NCBI GenBank assembly: GCA_020466095.1
Contig: CM035807.1
Location: forward strand, 21,622,985 to 21,686,984
Reading direction: 5' to 3'
Length of the DNA: 64,000 nucleotides
DNA from: Chlorops oryzae
Lineage: Eukaryota; Arthropoda; Insecta; Diptera; Chloropidae
In this document: one piece after another, positions 12,511 through 23,112 of the stretch
Position numbering within the stretch: the first letter of the stretch is position 1
Layout: each line of letters opens with the position of its first letter
Position numbers and translations under genes: made by a program
Notes under the pieces: model-generated
Database searches by the model: none
Told to the model about the DNA's origin: nothing
Seen by the model: the letters and a program-made list of their open reading frames with translations, nothing else

Positions 12511-12686
12511 CAGTGTTCTCTCTCTTAAGCGGGCACCTGCGGGATCGAAAAATATGTCCGCTTGATAGAGGTGTCCGCTTAAAAGGAAACTATTTGAGAG
12601 GCAGGATCGCCAGACCATTCCCAAAAATTGTCCGTTTAAGAGAGGTGTCCGCATAAGAAGAATGTCCGCAAGGAGAGAAAACACTG
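12511..12686. mobile_element. Pogo-like MITE, copy 2
   Basis: A 176-bp element with TA on both sides (12509-12510, 12687-12688). Ends CAGTGTTCTCTCTC and, reverse-complemented, CAGTGTTTTCTCTCC. It is a longer sister of 3420-3561, carrying two extra GTCCGCTTRA repeats internally. The shorter copy therefore looks like an internal deletion or variant of this one. Non-coding; the 106-codon minus frame over 12364-12684 spans two unrelated elements and is spurious. Confidence 0.8.
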
Positions 12687-12689
12687 TAT

Positions 12690-14267
12690 ATTATTGCCAT
12701 TTCGTTTGAACATCTATTAAGGGTTTTGAGAAATATGAAAAATAATTTTTATTTTCTAATGCAAAAATAAAACTCCAAGAATAACACTTAAATTGTAATT
12801 TGTAAAATATAATTTATAAAAGTTATGGTCTCTGAAAAAATTATAAGTATTAGAGAAAGAAATGATACAAAAAATAATATAAAAAATTAATATAAAAAAA
12901 AAACATGAAAAAAGAAATATTAAAAAAGTTACCTAAAAGAGGAAAACTCGAACAAGCTATCGCGTTGACTTTCCCAGCTCTCCTAATCAATATTAGTAAT
13001 GGTCAATATCCGAATCTGAAAGGGTTTTTCCATTTCGCGAAGGCAATCGGCCCCTGAAAGGGATTATGAAATTTTGTTAATTTTCTATAGGTATATAAAA
13101 AAAAAACAACACTATAGGAACCAATTTTTAGTTTTTTATTGCGAAGTGTCCTTGAGATATCCTTGAAAAATCCTTTTTGAAAAGCCCTTTAACAAAATTT
13201 TATATCTCAAAAACTAATTATGCTAAAAAAATGAAACAAACGGCTAATGATATTTAATTAAACAGAGAATTCAAAAAAATGTTTTTAATTTTACACTGAG
13301 ACAAATTTTTTCACAAAAAAATAAAATAAAAATTAAATAATTTTTTTCAGTGTACTTCCGGTTTCATGCCACTTTCTATCTGTTTTTAAAAGATACCTCT
13401 AAGTATTACCTTTTATTTAAAAAAAATCATTAAAATCGAAAGTGTACTTTTTGATATATTAGAAAAACGTAAGTGTACATAGATGGTCCCAGTACTAATA
13501 TCCAATACAAATGCGCGAAAAATGGTAGAAAACACATAACTCATTCAGCATGTTTAAAAAGCATTATAAGTATATTGGGAATGCCTGTGTGTACTTGTAT
13601 TTGACGACCATGGACATGTCATAAACTGATGGCCGTCTTGTATTAAAAGCTTCTGCAAAGGATCTATTCTTAAATATTTTTTATCTCCAAAATGGACTTC
13701 CATGAATTAATGAAATACACCATCGAACAATCAAAAACAATTTTAATTATTTTTTTTATCTAGATACATAACTCGCGTAAATTTTATTGGCAAGACAAAG
13801 ACTATAAAAACAGCACAGCGGCTATAAAATTTTTTTGCTCGAGGCAAATGCTTTTCATTTTTTCAACTTGCCTTCCTTATATGCTTGGCGCCCCTCTCTA
13901 GTTGCGCTCTGAAAAAGCTTGGAAAATGAAAAAAAAAGCAAGCAAACATTTTAAGTAAATATTTCCTATTTTCATTACAAGGCCTGCTTGATTCTTCAAA
14001 AGTAATAAATCGTACAAAATGTTGTGTCGTCCTTGACGAACGAATTACAAAAAGATGAGAAACTATACCTAGAGAAATCCCAAGGAGTGTAGAACTTATT
14101 TCTTTTCTTTTTTTTTCTATTCACCTTGAAACTGTACTTTATAAAAGGAAATTATTGATTCTAGATTCTCAAAGCTGTCATCTGAATTTTTTATTTTCCT
14201 TTGACCGAAGATACGAAAATACTAATGCACTGTGTATTGAAAGTATTGAAATATGTATTCCTTGCAG
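12690..14267. other. Intronic/intergenic AT-rich DNA, no exon recognised
   Basis: Between the two candidate 5' orb exons and the main orb block. Long A/T tracts and many short frames. No domain, no repeat with paired ends was found. An unseen short orb exon could lie here. Confidence 0.4.
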
Positions 14268-14357
14268 AAAAGTGAGCTAGTGCAGAAGGACTCTTCGACT
14301 ACTCTACAAATCAACAGTACCGACTGCTCGCTCATAATTTCCCCGCCAATGAATTGA
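14268..14357 (+). other. Possible extra orb exon (open, protein-like)
   Basis: A good acceptor (TATGTATTCCTTGCAG, ending 14267) is followed by 29 open codons reading KSELVQKDSSTTLQI... then CSLIISPPMN and a TGA at 14355. The sequence looks coding rather than random, but no clean donor that rescues the phase toward the exon at 17027 is evident before the stop (a weak GTACCG at about 14327 would give the right phase). I report it as a candidate only. Confidence 0.2.
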
Positions 14358-14590
14358 AGTGGCAACTTTAACACAGAGCTGTCCTTCAAAAATCGACCCT
14401 CGCGTTTGAACTGGTGTAGAAGTAGACGACAACGGGGCCAATTTAGTACATTTGATATGCTACGTTAATAGAAATTTGAGCCGCCCGGGCAATCGTAGCT
14501 AAGTGGCTAGCGCGTGCGCCCCACGATCCGAAGGGGCCCGGAGAGAGGAATGAAAAGCAAATAAATACAAAAGAAAGGTTTCAAATTCAT

Positions 14591-14824
14591 AGGTTAGGTT
14601 AGGTTAGGTTAGGTTAGGTTAGGTTTGGTTAGGTTTGGGTTGGTTATGGTTAAGTTAGGTTAGGTTAGGTTAGGTTAGGTTAGGTTAGGTTAGGTTAGGT
14701 TAGGTTAGGTTATGGTTATGGTTTAGGTTTAGGTTAGGTTAGTAGGTTAGGTTAGGTTAGGTTAGGTTAGGTTAGGTTAGGTTAGGTTAGGTTAGGTTAG
14801 GTTAAGTTAGGTTAGGTTAGGTTA
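14591..14824. repeat. (TTAGG)n-type array, about 45 units
   Basis: Nearly continuous AGGTT units, with variants TTTGG, TGGGTT, TTATGG and TTAAG clustered at 14625-14655 and 14711-14740. On the minus strand it reads (AACCT)n, i.e. the ancestral arthropod telomere motif TTAGG. Because it sits exactly at the 3' end of a SINE-like unit, it is best read as an expanded SINE tail, not a telomere remnant. Confidence 0.9.
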
Positions 14825-15008
14825 ATGTCTCTGCTACCATGAAGGTTGACACACTTCGGTCTCATGGACCCTTTGTGATACCAAAAAATTGGTAAACCAA
14901 AAAGAAAACCAAAAAAAAAAAACTAAACAAAATCAACTACCTGAGCTGGGAGTCGAACCCAGGACTTCTTAAATTGGTATCTTAGCCAACTATCGCACGG
15001 AAGCCGTC
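14591..15008 (-). mobile_element. tRNA-headed SINE with a TTAGG-type tail, copy 1
   Basis: Read on the minus strand, the element starts with a tRNA-like head at 15008-14938 (A-box-like GATAGTTGGCTAAGATACC, B box GGTTCGACTCCC), has a T-rich spacer, then TGGTATCACAAAGGGTCC near 14884-14867, and ends in a long (AACCT)n array at 14824-14591. The same order is seen at 21354-21597. Short imperfect flanking repeats are present (AAATTCAT before the tail, AAAATCAT after the head). The order head, body, simple-repeat tail is that of a SINE mobilised by a LINE. Confidence 0.7.
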
Positions 15009-16330
15009 AAAATCATATGAATTTTTGAAACCTTTTTTCGGCGGAGTTCTGGGACAGTATTCTTCTTTCTTGTTCAGTCTTGTTTTTCCTTAAAATTATT
15101 TGAATTTTTCAAATTTTCCCATTCTTCGATTATTTGCGAGCTTTGCATACGCGAAGTTATTTTGTTTGCCTGTGTTCCATGGGGGCAATTTATTTACGTA
15201 GCAGCCGAATCTATCTGACCATGGCTGTAGAGGTAAAAAATTTCTTCAACACTTCAACTTCTTCAACAAATACCGCCAATATTCAAAATTAAGCGAACTT
15301 TAAATAAACATTACTGTTTATTGATCTTTAGTTACATCAAATCTTTTTTTCAGTTTCAAAAGCTCTTCAATTCCTCTAAGAAAAATTAAATGTACACGCC
15401 GAAAAGGAATTCTTTTTATCTATTTTTTTGCCATTCAAATATGCAAAAGGGCTCAATTTGAAAAGTTTTTCCCACGCGGCCAATGGTCTATCGCATGCTA
15501 TATTGGTCTATGGTCGTGCACCCACAAAGTCAAATGCAAAAAAAAATTTTTTAAATAAATAAATAAACCAAAAAAAAAGGAGGAGAAAAAGAAAGAAAAG
15601 ATCAAACAGAGATTCATATGCAAGAATGTCCATGTTCTTGAAATGCACTTAGTCATTTTCGTAGACAAATATTTGCTATTTGCCTATGCATATAACCAGA
15701 ACAATATTGTATGTGCATGTGCATTTGTGTGTGTGTGTGTGTTTGTGGTGCGGAAAATAAATATTCGGATAATAACATCTATCCCATTTAAAAAGGAATA
15801 ACTTTTGATTTATTAAAGCATTTTTCATAGCATTAAACAGCATCATTATTCCGCTATATAATGTTGTTGTTGTTTCTGCTGTTGTACGCTTTGTTATTTT
15901 AGAATTGATTGTTGGCGCAATATAAATTTTAATTTATTGTATTTATGACAATTTGAATATGGCAAGTATCCATAATTTCATAGTAGCATAAGCGACGACA
16001 GTAATTGGTGCAGTTTTTCTTCGAAGAAAATCCATGGCCCACAGTTGTACAGTCTGTAGGAAAAACCATACATAATAATTCTGTTTATTTGGTAGGGAGT
16101 TAATATCGTTCCAGATTTGAAAAATTTCAATAAAAATGTTTTCTAATAAAAAGAGTTTTAGTTTAATTCGAAAAGTTAAAGGCAGGGCTTCCCTCGAATA
16201 TTTATTAACCTATTGTATGAAGGTGCACGTAGTGTATTCGCAACGTGAATTCGTTGCTAAAGACGTTAAGTATACGACGCGTGAAACGAAAAATGAGTGA
16301 TATCACACATATGTGTTATTTGCCTCTTTT
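15009..16330. other. Orb intron/intergenic DNA, no gene
   Basis: AT-rich with a short (GT)n run at about 15727-15742. No exon or paired-end repeat was identified. Confidence 0.4.
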
Positions 16331-16335
16331 AGATT

Positions 16336-16880
16336 GAGGGAGTGGTAGAGAATAAATGTGAGGGCGAGGAAGTAGGAGAGGGAGAAGGAGTGGGAGAGGA
16401 AGTGGGGAGGGAGAGGGAGAGGAAGACGGATACGCATACGGGGTGGTAGTGAGAGAGGGCGTGGGATCGGGAAAGAGAAAGAAAGCGACTGGTAGATAGT
16501 GTGAGGGAGAGAGTGTTTAAAAGGGTGAGGGGGGAAGAGAGAGAGAGATAGAGAGTCTAAAAGGGTGAGGGAGAGAGAGAGGAGAGGAGAGAGGAGAGAG
16601 AGAGAGAGAGAGGGAGAGAGGGAGAGAGAGAGAGAGAGTCTAAAAGGGTGCGGGAGAGAGAGAGAGAGAGAGTCTAAAAGGGTGCGGGAGAGAGAGAGAG
16701 ACAAAGAGTGTGAGTGAAAAAGGAAGTGGGGGAGAGAGTGTGTAAAAGGTAGTGGGAGAGTGAGAAAGCGTGTGCTGGTGAGAGAGAGAGAGATAGAGTA
16801 AAAGAGGTGGTGAGCGAGAGAGAGAGAGGGGTGAGTGAGAGTGAAAGAAAGAAGGAGGCAAGCAGAGAAATAGAGAAGAG
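16336..16880. repeat. Purine-rich (GA)n minisatellite
   Basis: Almost all purine on the plus strand. Inside it a higher-order unit, GAGTCTAAAAGGGTG(C)GGGAGAGAGAGA, recurs at about 16552, 16636 and 16671, with diverged copies near 16511 and 16737. It lies about 150 bp upstream of the first confident orb exon. The long serine/leucine frames on the minus strand come from this repeat. Confidence 0.9.
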
Positions 16881-17031
16881 CTTATATAACAAACAAGTGA
16901 CTGGAAAGGGGAAATTTCAGACGTCCCAAATTTCCTTCTACATTTATTTATTTTATAACATTTTTCTATTAAATTTTAAACTTTTTCTGATTGATTTTAC
17001 CTAATAAAATTGCATTCATATTTCAGAATCC

Positions 17032-17966
17032 ATGGCTATTACAGATTTTTTGGGTATTGAAAATAAAACAAATAATTTGGGTCTTAGCAGCAATAATATC
17101 GAAACGCTGAAAAATACTTCAATGGCAACTTACACGCCGCTCACGCCAAGCTCTACACATTCTTCTGTATCGCCGCGCACTCTATCGAGTAATTCGTTTG
17201 ACGTATTCCAAGTGAGTACAAGTTCCGAAATGCCAATAAAAAATATGCTTTACTTAAATAAAATGCACTTTTGTAGCACTTCTTTCAATTGCTTGCTAAA
17301 CTTTTGATTTTGATTTGCAAAATATACAAAATTATATTTGAAAAAAAAAAAAAAAAAAATGGAAAAGAAATTAAATAAAGAATTCTATCCTCTTGATTGC
17401 TTCGGATCTACTATCACTTTCCACTTTCTTTCTACCTCCTTCATTCTATGTAACCTTTGTTTTTAGTTTGATAATGCACAAAACACACCACTTAAGGCTG
17501 CTTTTCCAAGAAACATCAGCTTCGATTGTACTGCACCCTTGTCGCCAAGCGCAACGCCCACAACTTTTTACAATCGCTCCTATCACAACTCACCATTAGT
17601 CAGGTAAAGATCCATATTAGCCACAAAACACTAATTGAATTTGAACTGAAATTTCTACTTCTCTTACTTTTCTCTTCCTCTTTCTCTTTCGGAATCGAAT
17701 TTTTCTTACAGCGATAGCAGCAATTCATCCAGTGGAAATGGACTGTCACTTGATCCATTGGTTTATCAAAATAATTTGCACAATCTCACTGCTGGTTGCA
17801 CCGGCAGTATCTGTGTTGGTGGGGGGAACTCCTCTAGCCGGTCAAATTCACCGGAGAGCCAAAACAGCAATCAATCGAACAATGATCCGAGCTTGGTTGA
17901 TATGATGGTGAGTAAATTCAAAATCCGAAACTGTATCAAGATACAAATGAATATTGAAGCGAAAAT

Positions 17967-18063
<97 letters not shown>

Positions 18064-20014
18064 TACGGTTTCGGTAACATCGCTATACGTCTCGGCATGT
18101 AGTTAAAGATTAATAACTTTACTTGTCTTTCCTTGTTCCTTCGTTTAGAACTTGCTGTCAGTCGCAGGTGATCATCAAAGTGCGTCGCAACAACAACAAC
18201 AGCGACTATCACCAACATCATTTTCAAGATCAGATGCCAGCTTACAAATACTCGAACTCGAGCATTTCAGCAACAACTCCCAATTCGCTGAATCCAGGGC
18301 CAACAACACCAAATCTTTTTGATGAACAGATCCTACAGAATCTCGACTTGGAGCTAGCCAAATTACAAAATTTGCAAACACTGAATGCCCTTAAATTGCT
18401 GCAACAGGCCCAATCGCAGGCACCACTAATAAATCAACTGCTTCAGGGGTACAACAATGTTAATCAGGTAAGTCGATTGGACGATCTAGACGTGTTGAAA
18501 TTTATCCGCTCTTATCTCTTTCTTCTTCTTCTTCTTCTTCTACTTAATGATGAATGTATTTTCAGTTGCAAATAAAAAGCTGGCAATTGCCTCAAATACA
18601 GCCATCGAATGTGCCCAGCAATATCAACGATACTCATCTTGATCGCGTTGCCAAATTCTATCGTAGCTCAGCAGCTTTATATGATGCAACATGCACTTGG
18701 AGTGGTCAGTTGCCACCTCGTTCTCACCGGATTCTAACATACTCACCAAAAGTTTTTCTTGGTGGCATTCCATGGGACATAAGTGAACAATCGTTGATTC
18801 AGATTTTCAAACCATTTGGACCGATAAGGTAGGTCAGATTGTTCTCCAAAATTTAATATTATTTATTAATAATAATTTTTTTTTTTTTTTTGGAACATTT
18901 AGAGTTGAATGGCCCGGGAAAGAGCAACAGGCTGCACAACCCAAGGGCTATGTCTACATTATTTTTGAATCGGATAGACAAGTAAAAGCACTACTTTCGG
19001 CGTGTGTACTACAAGTGGACGATTCGCAGAGCGGAGGTATTTATTATTATAAAATATCATCGCGACGCATCAAGGCCAAAGACGTAAGATATGGAAATAT
19101 AAGGAGTTTTAAGGGAATATTCTGTGTATATAACATATCAAATTTTGTCAGGTTGAAGTAAAACCTTGGATTATTGGAGATTCCAATTTCGTAAAAGCAA
19201 CCTCGCAAAAATTGGATCCTACGAAGACAGTCTTTGTCGGCGCTTTGCATGGGAAGTTAACAGCAGAAGGATTGGCGAAAATTATGGACGATTTGTTCGA
19301 TGGAGTTTTGTATGCAGGTACGAAACGGGAGTTTGCACTTAAAGTTTCAAGACAAAATTATGAACCTTTTTTTTTTTTTTTTGTTTAGGTATTGATACCG
19401 ACAAATATAAATATCCTATTGGTTCTGGTCGCGTCACCTTCAACAATAATCGTTCGTACATGAAGGCAGTTTCGGCTGCTTTTATCGAAATACGTACGTC
19501 GAAATTCACAAAGAAAGTACAAGTCAATCCGTATTTGGAAGATTCCTTGTGTTCCATATGTGGTGTACAACACGGACCGTACTTTTGTCGTGAATTGTCG
19601 TGTTTCAGGTAAGTGCAAATAAATTTCATTTATCATAACATTCAAGAGATAAAAAAAAGAAAAAAAACCATTATGAATAACGAGCAATATGAAAACTTTA
19701 TTTTCAGATATTTTTGTTTTACCTGTTGGCAATGGCAACATGCTACGGATAGTGTTAAAAATCATAAACCTTTGACCCGAAATTCGAAATCGCAAAGCCT
19801 AGTTGGACTTGGGCCAGCTTCATCGACTTCATCGTTGCCTTCTATTAACTCTGCACAGCAGCAAACCACATCGCAACAGAAACAACACCAACAACAGCAG
19901 CATCACCAGCAGCAGCAGCAGCAACAACACGCTCAACTGCATCAATTCCAACAACAAAGTCAACAACAGTCTTTCTTAATTCAAAATTCTGTACACAATT
20001 CCACAGGCATTTGA
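17032..20014 (+). CDS. Orb, CPEB1-type cytoplasmic polyadenylation element-binding protein
   Basis: Exons: 17032-17211, 17467-17603, 17712-17907, 18162-18467, 18566-18828, 18903-19083, 19152-19317, 19389-19608 and 19708-20014, about 651 codons. The C-terminal half has two RRMs: the first starts [15 protein letters not shown] with RNP1 GYVYIIFE, the second starts VFVGALHG with RNP1-like GRVTFNN. A cysteine/histidine ZZ-type zinc domain follows ([13 protein letters not shown] ... CFTCWQWQH), then a glutamine-rich tail. The GGIPWDISE wording marks the CPEB1/Orb branch, not Orb2. The protein binds U-rich CPEs in 3' UTRs and controls poly(A) length and translation in the germline. The N-terminal half is serine/asparagine-rich and disordered. 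The Drosophila protein is longer, so 5' exons are missing. The acceptor of exon 4 is ambiguous (see findings). Confidence 0.93.
17965..18061. repeat. (GA)n microsatellite in an orb intron
   Basis: About 95 bp of nearly pure AG/GA dinucleotides with a few GGGA interruptions, between the orb exons ending at 17907 and starting near 18149-18168. Confidence 0.95.
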
Positions 20015-21220
20015 ATCAACGCCGCAAAGAACTGAAAAGTTTTTTGTTAATTTCTTACGTTGCTGAATATTTTTGTTATTTTTTTTTTTTTTTTTTATTT
20101 TTTAGTTTAAAGGTTAGTTTTCGTTTTAGTGTAATTTCTGTTGTCATTTCGACGAAATTTTAGTCCATAAGCAATACTCTTTGAATTTAAATTAATTTAA
20201 TTCGAAAAATCGATTTTTCGTTATATCCAATGATAATCATTATAATCACATATCAGGAAATGTGATGCTAATTTTCAAATGTTCTCAACTTCTTTCTCAT
20301 TTTGAAAAATTAGTGAAACATATTTTTCTTATTTTTAGAAATTTCAATAATTCAATTGTTTTCGTTGTGATTTAATCTCATAAAGCTTAAGATGAGTTAG
20401 TTCAGTTCGTAAGCAGTCGTAAGTTGTATAGTGATTTATATACTCATTTTTTTTTTCGTATTTCTTCCTTGGCTCTTGTTGACATTTTCTGGCATTTTCT
20501 GATAGTGTCAACAAGTAAATGTAAGATCAGCTTAAGTTGCCTTTTTTTTGTTTAATATATAAGAGCCGATAAATGATTGGCATTGAGAGTATCGAATAGC
20601 AGAATTTGGAAGTATGACCCATTGTAAATATGTATGTATACATAATTAGATCGATCGATAGTGAAAAGGTTTTTACTTTGTACTATTTTTTTCTTTCTTT
20701 TTTGTTGCGAGTTGTTATGAATTTAAGTATCCTTTGCCTTTTGGTTGTGTGCATAGTTGTGCGTATTTTGGTTTGATTTAATTATAAATTTAAGTTTTTT
20801 TCTTTGTTTGAATTTAATTTCTTAAATTAATTTGGCGCTGTTATTTGGAAATTTACAGTTTCCAATTATCAAGCTTACACGTATTCTCCTAGTAATGGAA
20901 TTACAATTTTTTTATGTTATTGAGAAAAAATTGTTCAATTTCTTTATTAGATTGTTTTTTGTACGGTTTGTAAATATGTTTGAAAAAAGCGATTGATTTA
21001 AATTGATTTTTAGATTTTAAGAAAGATGTTTATTATTTTAGATTCTATTTTTGTTGACGCATGTGATTGCGATTTTGTTAAACATTTTGTTGATTGTTTA
21101 TTTCCACTGAAAAGAACAAAGAAAAACCCATTTCAATACTTTGCATTTTTATTTCATTTAAAAAAAAAAAATTTATTTTTATTTTTATTAAATTTCAACA
21201 ATAAACTCCCAAACAGATCT
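20015..21220 (+). promoter_or_regulatory. Probable orb 3' UTR with U-rich CPE-like sites
   Basis: Directly after the orb stop the plus strand is very U-rich, with UUUUAU-type motifs (for example near 20091-20097). An AATAAA at 21200-21205 is a plausible poly(A) signal. Orb is known in Drosophila to autoregulate through CPEs in its own 3' UTR, so the motif placement fits; the true cleavage site cannot be seen here. Confidence 0.45.
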
Positions 21221-21353
21221 TATTCAGAGAGAACGATTGAGAATTAACAGTTGAAAGAACAATTTTCTACAACTACACGAATTAGAAGACTTCGCTGTCA
21301 AAGTCATTATGAACGAACAGAAGAATAATCTCTTTAATTAAAAATTAATAGTA

Positions 21354-21597
21354 GGTAGGTAGGTTGAAGTGGCTGCCACTTAGGCCATTAATCGGCCCAT
21401 TGTGATACCACTAGAGGTTTTCTTGTGTTTGTGTGAGTGTATTGTCTTTTTATGGAGTGTGCCCCTAACATGCGATTTTTTGAAAAACCAGTGCTAGGCT
21501 TGGAACATTACACTCCGTTTCGCCTGTGCCGAGAATCGAACCTCGGACCCTGGGATCAAGAGCATAGCACGCATCCCCTAAGCTATCCCAGAGCCAC
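21354..21597 (-). mobile_element. tRNA-headed SINE, copy 2, with perfect 12-bp target duplication
   Basis: AAATTAATAGTA occurs at 21342-21353 and again at 21598-21609, directly flanking the element. On the minus strand the element begins GTGGCTCTGGGATAGCTTAG (A-box region), has a B box GAGGTTCGATTCTCGG, a roughly 110-bp body, then TGGTATCACAATGGGCC and ends AACCTACCTACCTAC. The 12-bp duplication, internal polymerase III boxes and simple-repeat tail together show LINE-type retrotransposition of a tRNA-derived SINE. About 244 bp. Confidence 0.85.
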
Positions 21598-21945
21598 AAA
21601 TTAATAGTAAAGGTGATAAAAAAAATATATGCTAAAAGGGCATCAAAACGATCGATGGCACATTGAAGAAAGGGATTTCGCAGCCTTGAACCTGTTTGAT
21701 TTTTCAGATGGAAGACACACTTTGGAGAAAACGGTCCTTGGACTGAATCAGCTGAATAAATGATAAATTGTGATGGTAAATTTTTATTTCGGGAATCGAT
21801 ATTTGGAGATCAGTTCAATATAAAATAAATCAATTGTAAAAAAGAAACTGCATCCCTTATATCTAAAATATACATTTTTTATTTTTTTTTTTTTATTTCA
21901 AAGAGTTTCTAAAAACTTAATTAAGTTTAAACTTTCAAATGATTT

Positions 21946-22908
21946 TAGTCCGGGAGCTAGCTAGCACGTGTTTTAGCCTCCTCATAAGCGGAGCATTTGA
22001 AATTTTTGAATCAGTTAGGGAATTTACTTAATGACATGAAAAACGTTTGCTGCCACCTGTGGGAGGTGGTGAAGTCTTGCTGCTGGAGCGACAAAGTCGC
22101 CGGCGCCAAGCGAAGTTGTCAAGTTCGCGCCTGAAGTCTTTGCGCATGCAGTTCTCTTATAAGTAGCGAGAGAGATAGAGCAAAGACTTAAGACACGAAC
22201 TTGAAAACACCATTGAGTGGGCTTAGCAAAAAAAAGTAGGCGTGCCAGCGTTACGAAGTTAAACTTTTCCAACTTTGGAACACAAGAATAAGCTATGTTC
22301 CGAATTTTAACACTGTGGGTTCAAAATTGTGGATTTTGGGTCCGCCCCTTTTTATGGAAATGGGGGTTGGGGTGGTTTGATTTCGAAAATTTTTTTTGGA
22401 ATTTCATAGATATTTGCAAAGAAACGTCCATGCCAAATTTCATTGCCCTAGGGAAACTCCTTCTATCATTTTCCAAGAAATGTATGGAGGACAAGCACTC
22501 AATCCGTACGCGTGATTTGTTTTTCTACCATTTTCCTTACATTTTATACTGGATATTAGTACTGAGAGCATCTATGTATATGCACTTACGTTTTTCTAAT
22601 TAGGGACTGTCCATTTATTACGTAAGATTTTTATTACTGTTTTCACGTTCACGTCTTAAGTCTTTGATCTATTTTTCTCGCTTTTTATAACAGAACTGCA
22701 TGCGCAAAGACTTCAGTCGCGAACTTGACAACTTCTCTTGGCGCTGGCGACTTTGTCGCTCTGGCAGCAAGATTTAGCCACCTCCCACAGGTGGCAGCAA
22801 ATGATTTGCCGCTTAATTGGCCATTTCTCTACCACCTGGCAAATTTTCAACCGCTCCGCAAATGCTTCGCTCATGAGGAGGATAAAACACTTGCTAGTTC
22901 CCGCACTA
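21946..22908. mobile_element. Long inverted-repeat (foldback-like) element
   Basis: Two arms of about 240-260 bp match in inverse orientation: TTGCTGCCACCTGTGGGAGG near 22047 mirrors CCTCCCACAGGTGGCAGCAA near 22780, and AAAGACTT..GCGCATGCAG and the GCGACAAAGTCGCC segment are mirrored too. The outer ends read TAGTCCGGGAGCTAGC and, reverse-complemented, TAGTGCGGGAACTAGC. About 350 bp of unique DNA lies between the arms. No transposase is present. Open frames at 22024-22272 and 22713-23036 are mirror shadows of the arms. Confidence 0.8.
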
Positions 22909-23080
22909 TTTGTCTTGAAAATATCTGCTGGCATCGTTATTTGCTGTATTATGAACTGTATAAATGCTTGGGCGGGGGGAGAAAAATAACCGTAGCTTAT
23001 ATTCGTAAAACGTGTTTTAAAGCGCCTGAAACCCAAAACCTACAGGGATTTTAAAGTAGGAAAAATTGTTAATTATAACC

Positions 23081-23112
<32 letters not shown>

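Noticed and set aside
14591..14824. True telomere or chromosome end
   Set aside because: The array is internal, interrupted by variants, and is joined directly to a SINE-like body; genes continue on both sides.
16303..16892. Long Ser/Leu open frames on the minus strand
   Set aside because: They are translations of the (GA)n minisatellite in any frame.
17871..18227. Open frame of 118 codons on the minus strand
   Set aside because: It is mostly the (GA)n microsatellite and the antisense of an orb exon.
22024..23054. Several open frames of 80-109 codons
   Set aside because: They mirror each other across the inverted arms of the 21946-22908 element and carry no domain.
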